Below, one piece after another: positions 35,337 to 46,965 of a stretch of 64,000 bases of DNA (within the stretch, counting starts at the first letter, position 1; every line of letters starts with the position of its first letter). Location: contig NW_025920105.1 of the NCBI RefSeq assembly GCF_902686445.1, positions 2,642,979-2,706,978 of the forward strand, written 5' to 3'. The notes beneath the pieces were generated by a model, which saw nothing but the letters and a program-made list of their open reading frames with translations, made no database searches and had not been told where the DNA came from. The position numbers and the translations under genes are program-made. The stretch is from Sciurus carolinensis. Lineage: Eukaryota; Chordata; Mammalia; Rodentia; Sciuridae.

Positions 35337-35789
35337 AAAAATTTTATATATTTAAGTTTTATATTTAGGTGTGATTGTTAGATTTAGTTTTTAAATGTGG
35401 TGTAAGGTGAGTCCATATAAATCTTTTGCATGTGGATATTCATTTGTCACAACACCATTAGTGACATTACTATCCTTTACCCTTTGTTTATGTTGTAAAA
35501 AATAAACTGGCCACAAATGAATACATTTATTTTTGACATTCTCCAAATGTACTTTCCTATTATTAACAAATCATGTCTGGATTATGTAATGATTGTTGGG
35601 CTCCCACTCTACACCAACTTTCCTATCCATTCAGAATTACTATATATTATTGAGAATAGTTCTTGCTTATAATCTCATCTTAAAGTTTTGTGGGGTAGTA
35701 TCTTATTTTGCTTTCATTTTTTTTCTTTATTTTAATTTTTGGGGATTTTTAAAGTTGTAAATGGACACAATACCCTTATTTTATTCTTT

Positions 35790-35866
35790 AATGTAGTACT
35801 GATAATTGAATCCAGTGCCCCATGCATATGAGGTAAGTGCTCTACCACTTGATGAAACCACAGGTA
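35790..35866 (-). mobile_element. ID SINE fragment, antisense
   Basis: TGATAATTGAATCCAGTGCC and GGTAAGTGCTCTACCACTTG are recognisable; the remainder is diverged. Confidence 0.8.
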
Positions 35867-35980
35867 CATATTGGATTCTTTACAAATTAATGAATTCAGT
35901 TGGGAGAATTCCATAATTGTGGAGAATTCTAACTCAAAAAATCAGTATCAATTTATATGTAGTAATTGTATACATGAATA

Positions 35981-36045
35981 TATTATTTTATTATTTTATT
36001 ATTATTATTATTTTATTATTATATTATTTTATTATTATATTATTT
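35981..36045. repeat. (ATT)n-type simple repeat
   Basis: Runs of TTATTATTA and TATTATTTTA with changing unit length. The phenylalanine/tyrosine/isoleucine-rich frame 35871-36101 is due to it. Confidence 0.9.
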
Positions 36046-37069
36046 TTTCTGGTATATTTTCAGATATAATACCTTTAATTCATCAAATAAGCCAACATTA
36101 AATGGAGTGAACCCTCTAAGACACATTGTTTGAATTTGCATCTGTGGTCTTCCATTGGGTTTAAGTGTGACCATGAACAGCCTATAATGCTAAATTCTGA
36201 TTATCTACAAAATACAGGCAGTCTCATTACCTGTATTTGAGAGGCATTATATATGAAAGAAAATGATGTAGCAAATATAAAAGTGTTTGTTACATATAAT
36301 AACCTTTAGAAATATTGACCTTTAGAAATATTGGCCACTATGTTTTATTTATGCATTTGACCATACATGTACCTTCTGAGATTTTGAGGCAATTTCTATT
36401 GTTCCCTCAAAAATTTCCCATAATATTAGAACATTATATCAATACATGTAGCAAGATCTTTTGTGGTTTTTAATTTTTTTCATATCCACACACTATCCAC
36501 CTTATATCCCTGCTATTATCATCACTACAATAACTGTGCTAAGTGAGTCAAATGCAGTTATCAAATATTAGTAAGATATATACTAATGTTTTTCCTAAAT
36601 TATCTGGAAATGGGATAGGAATTAATGTCACAGTTAAACTATATTCAGAGTCATTGAATTGTAATATTTTCACTAAATAAAAATCATTTTACCCAAGCCT
36701 GAAAAATGGACCTTCAAAAAAATCCTTATTTTCATGTCATGTAGTATACAATTTTCTTGTTCAGAATCCCAACCTTAAACCTGCTACAGAAAATTTAATA
36801 TTTATCTACTGACAGGATATTTCCTATACAACACATGTTGTGCATTAATTCAAATGTCTAAAATCATGGGTATATATTTTACAACTATTTTCAGACACTT
36901 TAAAAACAACAGTCAACAGAAAATCACGTTTGAGACTAAATCATTTCCAAATGTTTAGAACTTGTAGCTCTATATGGCATAATATGAAGAGAAATGAGAA
37001 AACTTACATATTCCTGAACATGGGCTACCCTTTAAAAATCCACAGTGATGTAAATACTTGGTTAAAACA
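36046..37069. other. Unassigned AT-rich sequence
   Basis: No gene or clear repeat. A small tandem echo (CCTTTAGAAATATTG twice) lies near 36303-36335. Confidence 0.4.
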
Positions 37070-37290
37070 TTGAAATGTTGATTTTTGTTTAATTTTTAAT
37101 TGAAGACACTATTTGTATTTGCATATGGAACCCAGTGTTATCATTCAACATGTGTATTCAGTGTGTTGTGATCAAATTAGGGTAATTTTCATCTTCTCAA
37201 ATATTATAATTTTTATGTTGATACCATCAAGGTCAACTCTGGTTATTTTCAATTGTATGAAAATAATTATAGACTGAAATCGCCCTATTG
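37070..37290 (-). mobile_element. Old L1 3' UTR fragment, antisense
   Basis: GTGTTGTGATCAAATTAGGG followed by TAATTTTCATCTTCTCAAAT is the complement of a known ancient L1 3' UTR segment. Diverged and short. Confidence 0.55.
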
Positions 37291-37799
37291 TGCTATAAAA
37301 TCTGAGTTGCTTTTCCCTTTTAATTCTTTTTGACATTTGTTATTCACTTTCTCTCATTCCCTTTTTTTAGATCTCGGAATATTTTCTGTTTTTGGGTTCT
37401 CTGTGATCAACATTTTCAGGTCCAACACATGAATGCCATCATCCAGTATTTGTGGAAAATGAAAACTCTCTACCACCACTAGGATATGACAATCATTTCT
37501 AAAAGTAACAATCAGGTAAAGTAACACAATATTCTTCATTCACTCACTCAGTGTTTTGGTGTCATCTTCCATTATAATCCAGAAAAATTAACAGAAAAAT
37601 ATAAATCAAATTTCCACATGTGTCCTAGTTTTTTGGGTCACTTTTGAGCACTAGGATGCAGTTTCATGATATCCAAGAACAAATAAATGGCATATGCCCT
37701 TTCTTAAAATTATATTTTATATGTTTTAAAAATTTAAATGTGTATTTTATAGTATAAAGTAAGTGGACCTATATTAGCATGTAATAAATAATCTTTGAA
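37291..37799. other. Unassigned sequence
   Basis: Frames here (for example minus 37539-37354) have no domain or context; nothing called. Confidence 0.35.
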
Positions 37800-38025
37800 A
37801 ATTTTATTAGGGCAGTTAAAGTGGCACATTAGTAATTGAAATTTCTGAGGATTCTCAGAGAGCAGTATTGCTTGTTCGAAGTCAGCCTCCATAATTTAGC
37901 AAGGCCCTGATGAACTTATAGGATCCCTGTCTCAAAATAAATAAAATTAAATAAAATTAAATTAAAAGGCCTGGGTGTGTGGTTCAGTGGTTGAGCACCC
38001 TGGTGTCAATCCATCATATCAAAAA
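37800..38025 (+). mobile_element. Composite B1/ID SINE, diverged
   Basis: CAGCCTCCATAATTTAGCAA and GATCCCTGTCTCAAAATAAA are B1-like. After an AAATTAAATT linker, the ID part GGTTCAGTGGTTGAGCACCC follows. Confidence 0.8.
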
Positions 38026-38039
38026 AATAAGAAAAGATG

Positions 38040-38750
38040 TGTAGGAACAGCAGTTGATGTGAGTAGGGAGGGCTTTCTGAATTGTGTAGGGAGATATCTT
38101 GTTGGCATGTAGGAAGGTCTCTCTGAGGTGTCAAGAGAGGGTTCCCTGAGGTTTGTAGTGAGGATATAAACAGGTATATAGAGTGTGCCATGTGAAGTGT
38201 ATAGGAGGGTTATATGAGGTGTGTAGGAGGTCTCCTTTATGTGAGTATGAGTGTTTCCTAAGGGAAGTAAGTAGGGCTATTTGAGATGTATATGGAAAGT
38301 CTGTATTTTGAATAGAAAAGGCACTATTAGATGTAGTGAGAGTTCTCAGAGGTAAGTAATAGTGCACTATGTGGTATTTAGTGAGGGCTTGAAAAGGAGT
38401 AGAGTGAGGACTCAAGATTGTAGTGACATCTTTCTAAGTTGGATAATGACTGCTTTTGTAGTTATTAGTAATCACTGAGATGTATATGAAGGGCACACTG
38501 AGTTTTGTGAGGAGGGATATCTTAGTTATTTAGGGAAAGGCATCTGAGATGAATAGTGAGTTCTGTATGATATGTGTAAAAGTATACTATGAGGTGTATG
38601 AAATGGTTCCTTGGTGTCTGAGGGAGGGGCACCTGAGATAATTAAGTATGACTCACTGAGGTATGGTGGAAGAAAGATTGAGATGAGTAGAGAGGGCTCA
38701 GTAAGTTGTGTATGGAGGTATTCCTGAGGTGAGTAGTGAGAGTCTTACAA
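38040..38750. repeat. Degenerate minisatellite, about 23-bp period
   Basis: About thirty imperfect units of the form GTGAGTAGNGAGGGCTNCCTG follow one another. Recurrent cores are GTAG(G)GAGG, a central C/T-rich piece and a terminal CTGAG or TTGAG joined to the next GTG. Unit length drifts between 21 and 25. The minus-strand frames in it (38415-38006) are by-products of the repeat and encode no recognised protein. Confidence 0.8.
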
Positions 38751-38759
38751 AAAAATGTG

Positions 38760-39324
38760 TCTTAGAGTGAGTGATTTCAATGTTTGCTCAGTTGATGTAT
38801 TTATAATATTGGATCTAGAAATAAATCAGAATAAAGACAGTACTGAAATAATATGCTAATGTGTAACACCAACTCCATTGATGTCATTTCTTGGAAGGTT
38901 GGAATTTGCTCCCAATACTGCAATGTTCCCATTTGAATATAACAAAAATTAGAGAGGTTTCAATATTAAACTGGTATACATAATCAAGATGAGAAAGACA
39001 AGTAAGATATTACCGCACAAAAAACACATTGATGAGCTTAAATTCAAAAATCATTTTCAATAATATATAGTAGTTCTGAATGGATAGGAAAACTGATGTA
39101 CAGTGGGACCACCACAATTATTACATAATGCAGACATGATTTTGTAACAATAGGAAAATGGCAACTGGAGGGTGTCAAAGAGACTTGTGTACTAAAGTGG
39201 GAAAAGTTTCTGTACATTTTCCAGATGGTAATTTTTTAGCCCTACATTCATGAAGGTAATAGTATTTGAAATAAAATGTTTTTCTTCATTTTCTCCTAGA
39301 TATATACTTTGTAATTTATTGCCC
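38760..39324 (+). repeat. V1R upstream flank, duplicate A
   Basis: It aligns by eye with 54230-54809: the shared order includes AAGTAAGA..TACC/CCTCA, CAATTGTTACATAAT.CAGA-like sequence, GGTAATTTT and CATGAAG.TAATA. Both copies lead into V1R coding remnants. This is an ancient segmental duplication carrying receptor and upstream DNA together. Confidence 0.7.
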
Positions 39325-39437
39325 AAAATATAAAAAGACCAATCAAGTATATAATTTTCTTAGCCTAAGAAATGCATTTTTCCCTGAAATTGTCCTTAGG
39401 ATATAAGCCAACACTATCCTTCTTCTTTTTCACATCT
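39325..39437 (+). pseudogene. V1R vomeronasal receptor, N-terminal remnant
   Basis: The text around 39367-39437 translates as RNAFFPEI, then ANTILLLFHI after a stop. Those are the extracellular N terminus and first membrane helix of a type 1 vomeronasal receptor. Homology ends at about 39437, where unrelated sequence begins, so only about 40 residues' worth remain. V1Rs are seven-helix pheromone receptors of vomeronasal neurons, encoded in a single coding exon. The matching stretch in the pseudogene at 54.8 kb and the shared upstream flank support the call. It cannot be functional. Confidence 0.65.
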
Positions 39438-40599
39438 AGAAGGGACATATCACCTTTCTTTCCACCTATCAGAATGAGAAACAGTAAAAAATATTAAAGT
39501 AAGTTAAAAGATACAAGGGGCAGTGGGAGGAGACTAGTGAGGACAGAGGTACAGAGGAGACTTCAGTGGACTTTTAACATGGGTAAATTTTGAACCACAT
39601 AAGAAGCCTGCATATTCAAAGTATAGAGTAAAATCAAAGAGAAAAAAAATCAAGCCTGACAAAGAGCTGAGTTTGACCACACCAGTATGAATCATACTAT
39701 TCTCCACCTAAAAGATTTCTTAACATTGTGTGATTCCCAGGATCTTGTGTTTAATGTACATACATTTTTAAAGTACAATAGCAATGCTGTTGGTGGGGAA
39801 ACAGTGATGGTAAGACCTCAGCAATAAATGGAACCAGGATATATTATCATTTTCTACTGTCAGCACAGCAAAAGGCCATATGGATTTTGTACTTCCTCCA
39901 TTAAACTGGAGGTCTCAAGTTCAAAGACCATTTCTCAATCCAAGTAACCAACCTGATGAGTTAAACACATATCCTACTAAAAATAGGGTTCTTTGCATAA
40001 TATTCTTTGACAGATTAATGCCAAGTTCATAGAGAGGACTTGACAGTTACTTCCAGGTCCTGCTTTCAGAAACTTGGTTGTGCACGCATGAGGCAAAATG
40101 ACCAGTCTTAGATCCTTGTTAGAGTAGAGATTTTAATGTCTTGGTGGCTTTGTATGAACTTGGGCAAAACCAATGTCTTCCGTGTTCATCCAGTGTTGAC
40201 TTATTTCCTCCATCTTCCATGTGGGCTCAATATGTGAATTCCATATTTGTGTACAATTCTGACTGCAGTTCTTGAGAATGGGGCAAGGTTGATCCACTCA
40301 ACTATTTTGGTGACCATTTCCACAACCCCTTGGGTGCAGGGTCTTAATCACCCCACTGCCAAGGTCCTAAAGTCCCTGTAAGTGTGGGATGATAATCTCT
40401 CAGCTCTCACACTCAGTTGTGAAGTCCAAATGAGTGACCCTACAGCTACCCCATCAGAAAAGAAGAAAGACCGTCTAGTGAGAATAACTTGATGGCACAC
40501 ATGTCTTCAAGGATGCAGGAAGTAAATAGAAAGATGCACTGAGATCTAGGCATCAGGCACTTACATGATACCATTAGCAAAGAAAGGACATCACTTTTT
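39438..40599. other. Unassigned sequence
   Basis: No gene seen. The left edge is the breakpoint of the V1R remnant. Around 39530-39720 the base composition is purine-rich. Confidence 0.4.
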
Positions 40600-40755
40600 A
40601 CTATGGTCTGAATATTTATGTGCTTCCAAAACTTGTATGTTAAAATCATAAGCCCCCAAGGTGATGACAGGAAGTGAGGACTTGGAGGATATTAAGTCAT
40701 TGGGGTAGAATCTCATGGATGGAATTATTTTGTTTTAAGAAAAGAAATCCCCCTC
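40600..40755 (+). mobile_element. MaLR-type LTR fragment
   Basis: TATGGTCTGAATATTTATGT, AAAACTTGTATGTTAAAATC, CCCCCAAGGTGATGAC and GAATCTCATGGATGGAATTA follow the 5' half of a MaLR (MLT1/MST-like) LTR. The right half is not recognisable. Confidence 0.6.
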
Positions 40756-41109
40756 AGTTCCCTTATTCTGATGGAGGGAAGAAACTGAGTCCTATGGTTA
40801 ACACTTAGAGGATGCCGAGATTGCAACTTCAGGTGAACTCCCTTCTCTCAGACACAAACATATCATGGATATATGCACCACAGAGACAGGTTAGTAGTCA
40901 AAACAAACAAGGAAGAACACTCCAGAATTTACCAGTCTACATAGTGGGTGTGAAAGTAATCAGTCATAGATGGGAGGGCACTACATGCTTCAGGTAAGAC
41001 CTCCTCCATGGGTCTCCATTTTCTGACTCACACAATAGCAAGCTGAACCTGAATATGGGAGGTCCTCTGTGCTGGCAGGTGATATTCCCAGGAAATAGCA
41101 TCTATACAT
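40756..41109. other. Unassigned sequence
   Basis: May hold the diverged second half of the MaLR LTR; nothing clear. The frame 40812-40997 is unsupported. Confidence 0.3.
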
Positions 41110-41470
41110 CTCTTCACAACTTTATTTATTCTAGTCGATCATAAAGAATAATAAAATTATGATATTTGTGAGAAATGAATGAAACTGGAGAACATCATGC
41201 TAGGTGTATTAAGCCAGAATCAGAGACAAAAGTCAAGGGTTTTCTCTCATATATGAAAGCAAGAATGAAAACTGAAATTGAAAAAAAAATATATATAGGG
41301 GATTTCACCAAAATAGAAGGTCAACAGTATAGTACAGACTCATGGGGAAGGAGAAGAGGGGAAAGTGAGGCACTGAGTAATGCAATTGATCAAAAGATGT
41401 TCTGCACATATATAAATATGTCATAATGGACAAACTATTAAAATAATTATGACACACTAATAAAAATATA
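41110..41470 (+). mobile_element. L1 3' end fragment, sense
   Basis: GAATGAAACTGGAGAACATC, then AAGCCAGAATCAGAGAC and TTCTCTCATATATGAAAGC, follow the end of L1 ORF2 and its 3' UTR. The frame 41175-41426 lies in it and is not a gene. Confidence 0.8.
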
Positions 41471-41545
41471 TTTTTGATACTAAAGATTGAACCCAGGGAT
41501 GCTTCTCCACTGTGCCACATCTCCAGTCCCCACATTTTTCAAGGA
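41471..41545 (-). mobile_element. ID-part SINE, antisense
   Basis: AAGATTGAACCCAGGGATGC, TTCTCCACTGTGCCACATCT and CCAGTCCCC. Confidence 0.82.
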
Positions 41546-41589
41546 GATACTCACACTCTTTAAAAAGTTATCCTTTATTTTATTTCATT

Positions 41590-41822
41590 TTTCTGTTGTT
41601 TTGAAGATTGAGCCTAGTGTCTGACCAATGCTAGGCAACCACTCTACTACTAAGTTGTAACCCAACTCCTTCCCAGTCCATTTTTGTATTTTATTTTTAG
41701 GCAGGGTCTTACTAACTTGTTCAGAGCCTTGCCAAATTTCTGAGGCTGGCATTGAATCATTAGTTCTCCTACCTCAATCTCCTGACCACTGAAATTTCAA
41801 GTGTTCATCACTGTGCCCAGCT
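41590..41822 (-). mobile_element. Composite B1/ID SINE, antisense
   Basis: An ID part (GAAGATTGAGCCTAGTGTCT, GCTAGGCAACCACTCTACTA) is followed by a B1-like part (GGCAGGGTCTTACTAACTTG, CTGAGGCTGGCATTGAATC). Confidence 0.85.
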
Positions 41823-42433
41823 AAAAATATTTTATAAAACTACTAAACCTACCAGTAGGAATTTGGCAACAACATAGCAGTTGTAGATGAAATATTTATG
41901 TATGTATTTTAAAAGAAAAGTTTTTGCTTGGGTTCTGACTTTTAAGAAACTGATCTTATAGGAAGGGATTCTAGAAGTTTTAGGACTGCATGGGAAGTTC
42001 TCAAATCTTTCTCCCATCTGCACCAAAATGTTTGTGGCACATGAATATCATTTTATAATAACTTATTAATAAAATAAAATTTCTAATACATCTTACTGAG
42101 TCATCTTAGTTGAACAAAAAACTGACTTGAACATCTATGCAAACTTAAAATGTGGGGGATTCTTTCTGAAAGTTAGTATTGTTTTTAAAGGTTTGTAAAA
42201 ATAAGTAGTGAGAATTTCAATTTGGGTCGCATATTTAAATGACTTCCAATATTTGATGTTTGTTAAACTGTACTATGGGTAATCAAAACTGGATAAAGAA
42301 AAGTGAGAAAAAGTCAGTGCCTGTCCACTCCGTCCCTTTCCAATATAAAAGGAAAGAAATTTATCATGACCAGTTTCTTGGTTTTGAATTGATTTGAGGG
42401 CATGGTTTTTATTGCTTATTAATTTACACATAC
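41823..42433. other. Unassigned AT-rich sequence
   Basis: No gene or recognised repeat. Confidence 0.4.
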
Positions 42434-42592
42434 AGTTCTCAACACTGACAGCACTTTGAAAATCTTTGCCTAAGACCCATTTTAGAGATGCTCAATTATT
42501 CTGAGGTGGGCCATAGGTATTACTGTTTTTTTAAACACCAGTCCTCCTTTCCTCCATTTCTTTAATGTGCAGACAGGGTTGAGAACCACTAG
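42434..42592. mobile_element. MER5A-like nonautonomous hAT transposon
   Basis: The ends are inverted relatives of each other: CAGTTCTCAACACTGACAGC on the left and GACAGGGTTGAGAACCACTA on the right. Between them are the diverged MER5A body segments (TTATTCTGAGGTGGGCC, TATTACTG). MER5A is a short DNA transposon fossil shared by placental mammals. Confidence 0.75.
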
Positions 42593-42789
42593 ATCAATGG
42601 TAGTTTTCCTGTTTAAAGGAAATAACTAATTTGAAATGAAGCAATGCCTGTTAATTAACTTTATTTTATTTTGCTCCATTGATGACTTTGTCACAAATAA
42701 GTTATTATGCTGCTGTTACTTTTCATTGAAAAAAAAAGCAATTTGTGTTGGAGTTAAATATCAATGACTAAGATAATTAACGTTTGTAC

Positions 42790-43365
42790 TGCATCCAGAA
42801 TGTTGACTTTGTAATTTAGTAACTTGTCCCTACTTGTGTTATGGCAAGTTGCAATAAATCACCAAGTTGATCTTAAAGCATGAAATAGAACCATTTTCAT
42901 TCACCATCCAATGGGCCCTCAGCTGATGGGACAAGGCAGACTGCAAGTCAGCACTCCTTGACCTTCTCCAGGGGTTAGAGCACACCTTTTAAAGCATGTC
43001 AGTATGTTAATCATAAGTGGCTGTTGCTGTGATTCAAAACCATAAACAGATATCATGAGATCTAAAATAATAAGTAGAAGGGGAACCAGGTCAAAACAAC
43101 CCTAGTTGAGTACAATTTAAAGAATGGTTACTAACATTTAGACAAACATTAACATTCTATGTGGTAGGGTACATTGCCAAAGTACATTGTAAAAGAATAG
43201 AAGGAACAATTTTGCCATTTTGCATTGCCAATATGCTATGCTAAGCAATTGTTGGTAGGTACAGAGGTGGGGTGTTCCTATGGAGAAACATTTCTTACAT
43301 GACATGGAGTCTCAGGGTAAAATGTGATCTGTTTAGTCATTGCCCACGTAGCCTGGCCCTTAACA
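42790..43365 (-). mobile_element. Candidate ERV LTR, antisense
   Basis: On the minus strand it starts TGTTAAGGGCCAGGCTACGT, has a TATA-like TTTAAAAGG near 42992, and continues through GTGCTGACTTGCAGTCTGCC and GATTTATTGCAACTTG. This is an LTR-like length and layout with no coding frames. The family was not recognised, the 3' terminus is uncertain and target duplications were not verified. Confidence 0.45.
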
Positions 43366-43504
43366 CTTGTATGTTTTTTTTTGTTGGTGATGACATTAAA
43401 TCCAAAATTAAGAAAAGGTATTAAATACTATGAGAAGGTAATTTTTGACATTTTGTATGTAGTGCAAGTTTTAAATATGTGTTGACAATAAGGAGAACAG
43501 AAGA

Positions 43505-43700
43505 CAGACTGCAGAGCATTGTGGTCAGACACAGTTCAAAGACTATACTGCCACTTTCTATCCATGTAACATTAAACAGGTTATTTTCCATCTCTGAACC
43601 ACAGATTTCTAACCTGTAACATGAGAAATAATAAATAGTATCTACCTCAGACTGTCAAGCAATGTTCTAAGTACTTTATATGCATAATCTTGTTGATTCT
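43505..43700 (+). mobile_element. MIR SINE
   Basis: GGTCAGACACAGTTCAAAGA, CCACTTTCTATCCATGTAAC, CATCTCTGAACCACAGATTT and GTATCTACCTCAGACTG reproduce the order of the MIR core and its 3' side. It is ancient and diverged. Confidence 0.8.
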
Positions 43701-43955
43701 AAAACTTATTCTAAAGTAGGTTGAAAAGATCTTTAGAATAAACATACTTCTGTAGTTTTTTCATTTCACTTTAACTGTTATTCAAAGTTTGGTAAGAAGT
43801 GAAATTGTGAAAAATATAAATGGTAAACTTTTTCCCTTTCATTTAAAAAAATATTTTTTTAAAAAAGTCATGTGAAATACAAAAGCCCAGACAGAATGTA
43901 ACTTTGGTTGAAATATACCATACCTTTAAAAAATAACAAATGTCACTGCTTCTTC
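43701..43955. other. Unassigned AT-rich sequence
   Basis: Nothing recognised between the MIR and the following L1. Confidence 0.4.
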
Positions 43956-46475
43956 AATTACTCTATGAAACATAAAGGGAAGGGAAATGCTTCAAAATTC
44001 ATATGATGAAGCTGAAATTACACTGATGCCAAAACCAGGTAACCACCGGTCAACAAAAGAAAACTACAGACCCACATGCCTGATAACACAGTTGAAAAAA
44101 TTTTAATAGAATATTAGAAAATCATATAGAAAAGCACACTAGGAAGACTGTAGATCATGACTGAGTTGGTTTCATTCCAGTGTGTAAGGATGGTTCTACA
44201 TATTCAAGTAAATAAATATAATTCTCCATATAAGTAGAATTAAAAATAAAATCACATGATCATATCAATAGAGTCAGAGTAACTCTTTCTAAAATATAGT
44301 GGTGATTCCTGATATAATCCTCAAAAAAACTAGGCTTAATAGGAACTTACCCTAACATAAAAAAGACTATATAGGACAAACTCAAATTCAATATCATATG
44401 GAGCATGGAAAAGTTAAAATCATTTCCTCCAAATTAGGGATAAGAAAATGATGTCTACTGTCTCCACTCCTGTTTGATATAGAACATAAAATTTTGTCTA
44501 TAGCAACTAGGCAAGAGAAGGAAATAAAGGAGATATCAATAGGGAAGATGTCAAATTATAACTGCAGATTATATCATCCTCTGCATAGAAGAACCAATAT
44601 GTTCCAACAGAAGATCCCTATAAGTGATATATAAATTCAATCACAGAACAGGACAGAAGATCAACATGAACATATCAATAGCTTTTCTAGATATCAATAG
44701 TGAATACACTAGAAAAAATAACAGAAAAACCGTCCCATTCAAAATATCCTCCAACATTCTTTAAGAATAAATCCAGTCAAAGAGGAGAACAAGTTCTATA
44801 ATTAAATTTATAGACCACCAAATGTAGAAGACTCTAAAAGATGGAATGAACTTCAATGTTCTTAAATAGGCAGGGTTATTATTGGTAAAATGACTGTATT
44901 ATCAAAAGTAATATGCAGAATCAATGTGAACCCATCAAGATACTATTATCATTCTTCAAAGACCTAGAAAAAATAGACTAAAATTTACATGGAAGAATAA
45001 AAGACCTAGAATACCTAAACCCATAGAGAAATGAGTGCAATGCTGGAGGCATCATAATGACTTATGTCACGTTATACTACAAAGCTCTAGTAAAAACCCA
45101 TCTTGGTATTGGCACCAAAACAAACACAAAGATCAAAGCAGTAGAATAGAAGGCACAGATAGAAATGCACTGGCTTACATTCATTTAATCTTGGGTGACA
45201 ATGCCAAAAACATACACTGGAGAAAAGGTAGCCTTTTACCACTGGTGCTAGAGAAACTGGGTGTCCATATGTAGAAGAGTTAAACTTTATCCCTATTTCT
45301 GATGATGCATGCAAAAGTAAACTCAATGTGAATCAAAGACATAGGATTATATCAGAATCACTACAACTGCTAGGAAAATTATGGAATCCACACTCCAAAA
45401 GATTGCACAGGCACCAACTTCCTTAGAAATATTGATAAAGGTCAAGAGACAAAACTCACAATCAGTGATGGAACAATTACAAATTAAAAAGCCTCTGCAT
45501 GTCAATAAAGTAAAATGAAGCAATAAAGAACAATAAAAACCCTGTTAAAAAACAGCATAGAGAATTAGAGAAAAAATTTCCAGTTACTCTCCCAGGAGAT
45601 GATAATATCTAGAAGATATTTTGAACTAAAAGTAATTAACAGAATCCCCTTACAAATAACCCTATTGGTAAATGAGACAATGAACTAAATAGACATTTCT
45701 AAATTTTTTAATTAAAAAAGAAATACAAACAGTACACAATTACATAAAATTTCATCTTCTTTGGAACTAAGGGAAGTTCATATCAAAACTCCACTGATTC
45801 TTTATTTCCAATTACAATGTCAAACATCACTAATATAAGTAATAATTAATCATTGCTGACAAAGATGCAGATATAGGGCCTTACACACTGTTGGTTGGAT
45901 TGTCAATTAGTACAAACTATACAATAGATTCTCAAAATTATGAGATTAACATATGACCCATCAACATTTCTTCTGGTATTTATCCAAATATCTAAAGTCA
46001 GCACACTATTGCAAAACATGCATAATATTTTTTAGCACAGAAATTTACATTAACCTAGTTATGATATCAGACTAATGTGTTTATCAACAGGTGAACAGAT
46101 AAGGAAATGTGATATGTATAAACAAATTTTACACCATCATGAATAATAAAATGTCATTTGAAGGAAAATGATGGAACTGGAGAATATCATATTAAATGAA
46201 TAAACCAGATTCAGAAAGACAACAATCAAATATGTGCTCCCATAGATGGAAGACTGAGATTTTAAAAAAGAAAAAACTTAAAGGATTTCACACAAAGAGA
46301 AGGGAGAAATGTAGAGTAGCAAAAGTGGGTGGGGGAAGGAGGAGGAGAAATAAATGGAAAGTACTGGAAATTCAAATTGACCAAGTTATTTTATGGGCAT
46401 ATAATTAATATACCACAATGAATCATACATGAATAATTATTATGTGCCAATTACACATTTTAAAAAATAATGGAA
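43956..46475 (+). mobile_element. Degraded L1, ORF2 reverse-transcriptase part to 3' end, sense
   Basis: It begins within the reverse-transcriptase region (a GAAATTACACTGATGCCAAAA, CTACAGACCCACATG stretch equivalent to the LIPKP...YRP part). It continues through the C-terminal ORF2 sequence (ACATGGAAGAATAAAAGACC near 44988) and ends in a typical 3' UTR (GATGGAACTGGAGAATATC near 46169). All frames are broken by stops and indels. It is a 5'-truncated, old and inactive copy of about 2.5 kb. Confidence 0.85.
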
Positions 46476-46794
46476 ACCAAAGAGCTAAAGACCATGCAGA
46501 TATTGATTCCACCTATACCTTATTGGCCAGAACATAATTATGGCTATTCCTAATTGCAAAGGTGGGAAATGTTGGTTTTAAAGTCATACAAAAAACAGAA
46601 ACTAATTTTATTCACAGTAAATAATATTGCATCATCATATTTATGTCTCCAAAAATAACTGCTTCATTTATTCACTTACAGATATGTCTTTGAAGTGTGA
46701 GTGCTGAGACAAGCATGGATCTGCTGCTCGGTGTCTACCAGTGAAGAAAAAACAGGCCAGTTCTCTCTGGCTTAGGGATCACTCACTGTGCACA
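46476..46794. other. Unassigned sequence
   Basis: No gene or clear repeat. Confidence 0.35.
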
Positions 46795-46965
46795 GGTACC
46801 TACTATCTATGACTTCATTTAATTCCCACGTGAGCCTTGGGATGTAATTGGCATCAGCCCTATCTTATAGATGAATAAACAGAGAGGTTAAAAATCTATT
46901 CCATAAATATATAAAAAGCCAGAATTCCAATGCATCCTGATCCATTCCATACCTTGGTTCTTTAA
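46795..46965 (-). mobile_element. MIR-like SINE, antisense
   Basis: TGACTTCATTTAATTCCCAC, CCCTATCTTATAGATGAATA and AACAGAGAGGTTAAAAATC are the complement of the MIR 3' side, including the usual 'ATTTAAT...GATGA.TAAAC.GAG.GGTTAA' order. Confidence 0.72.

Larger units (their letters stand above)
33330..35700 (-). mobile_element. Old L1 (L1M-like), antisense, with nested SINEs
   Basis: The complement of an ancient L1 ORF2/3' region can be followed in pieces. CTGGCAACCACCATTCAATT and GTATGTATCAGTATTTTATTCC lie near 33520-33680, and CTGCTATGAATATTTATG near 33850. AATTGCACTTCTCTAATGAA follows near 34311, CCATTGCCAAGTTCAAGGTC near 34903 and TTTTGCATGTGGATATTC near 35425. SINEs and a CA repeat interrupt it, and because it resumes after each one they must be younger. 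No frame survives. Confidence 0.75.

Noticed and set aside
38006..38415. Minus-strand frames of 61 and 94 residues
   Set aside because: They fall entirely within the degenerate minisatellite, and their repeated composition follows from it.
38040..38750. CRISPR-like array
   Set aside because: Units are contiguous with no unique spacers, and the context is mammalian.
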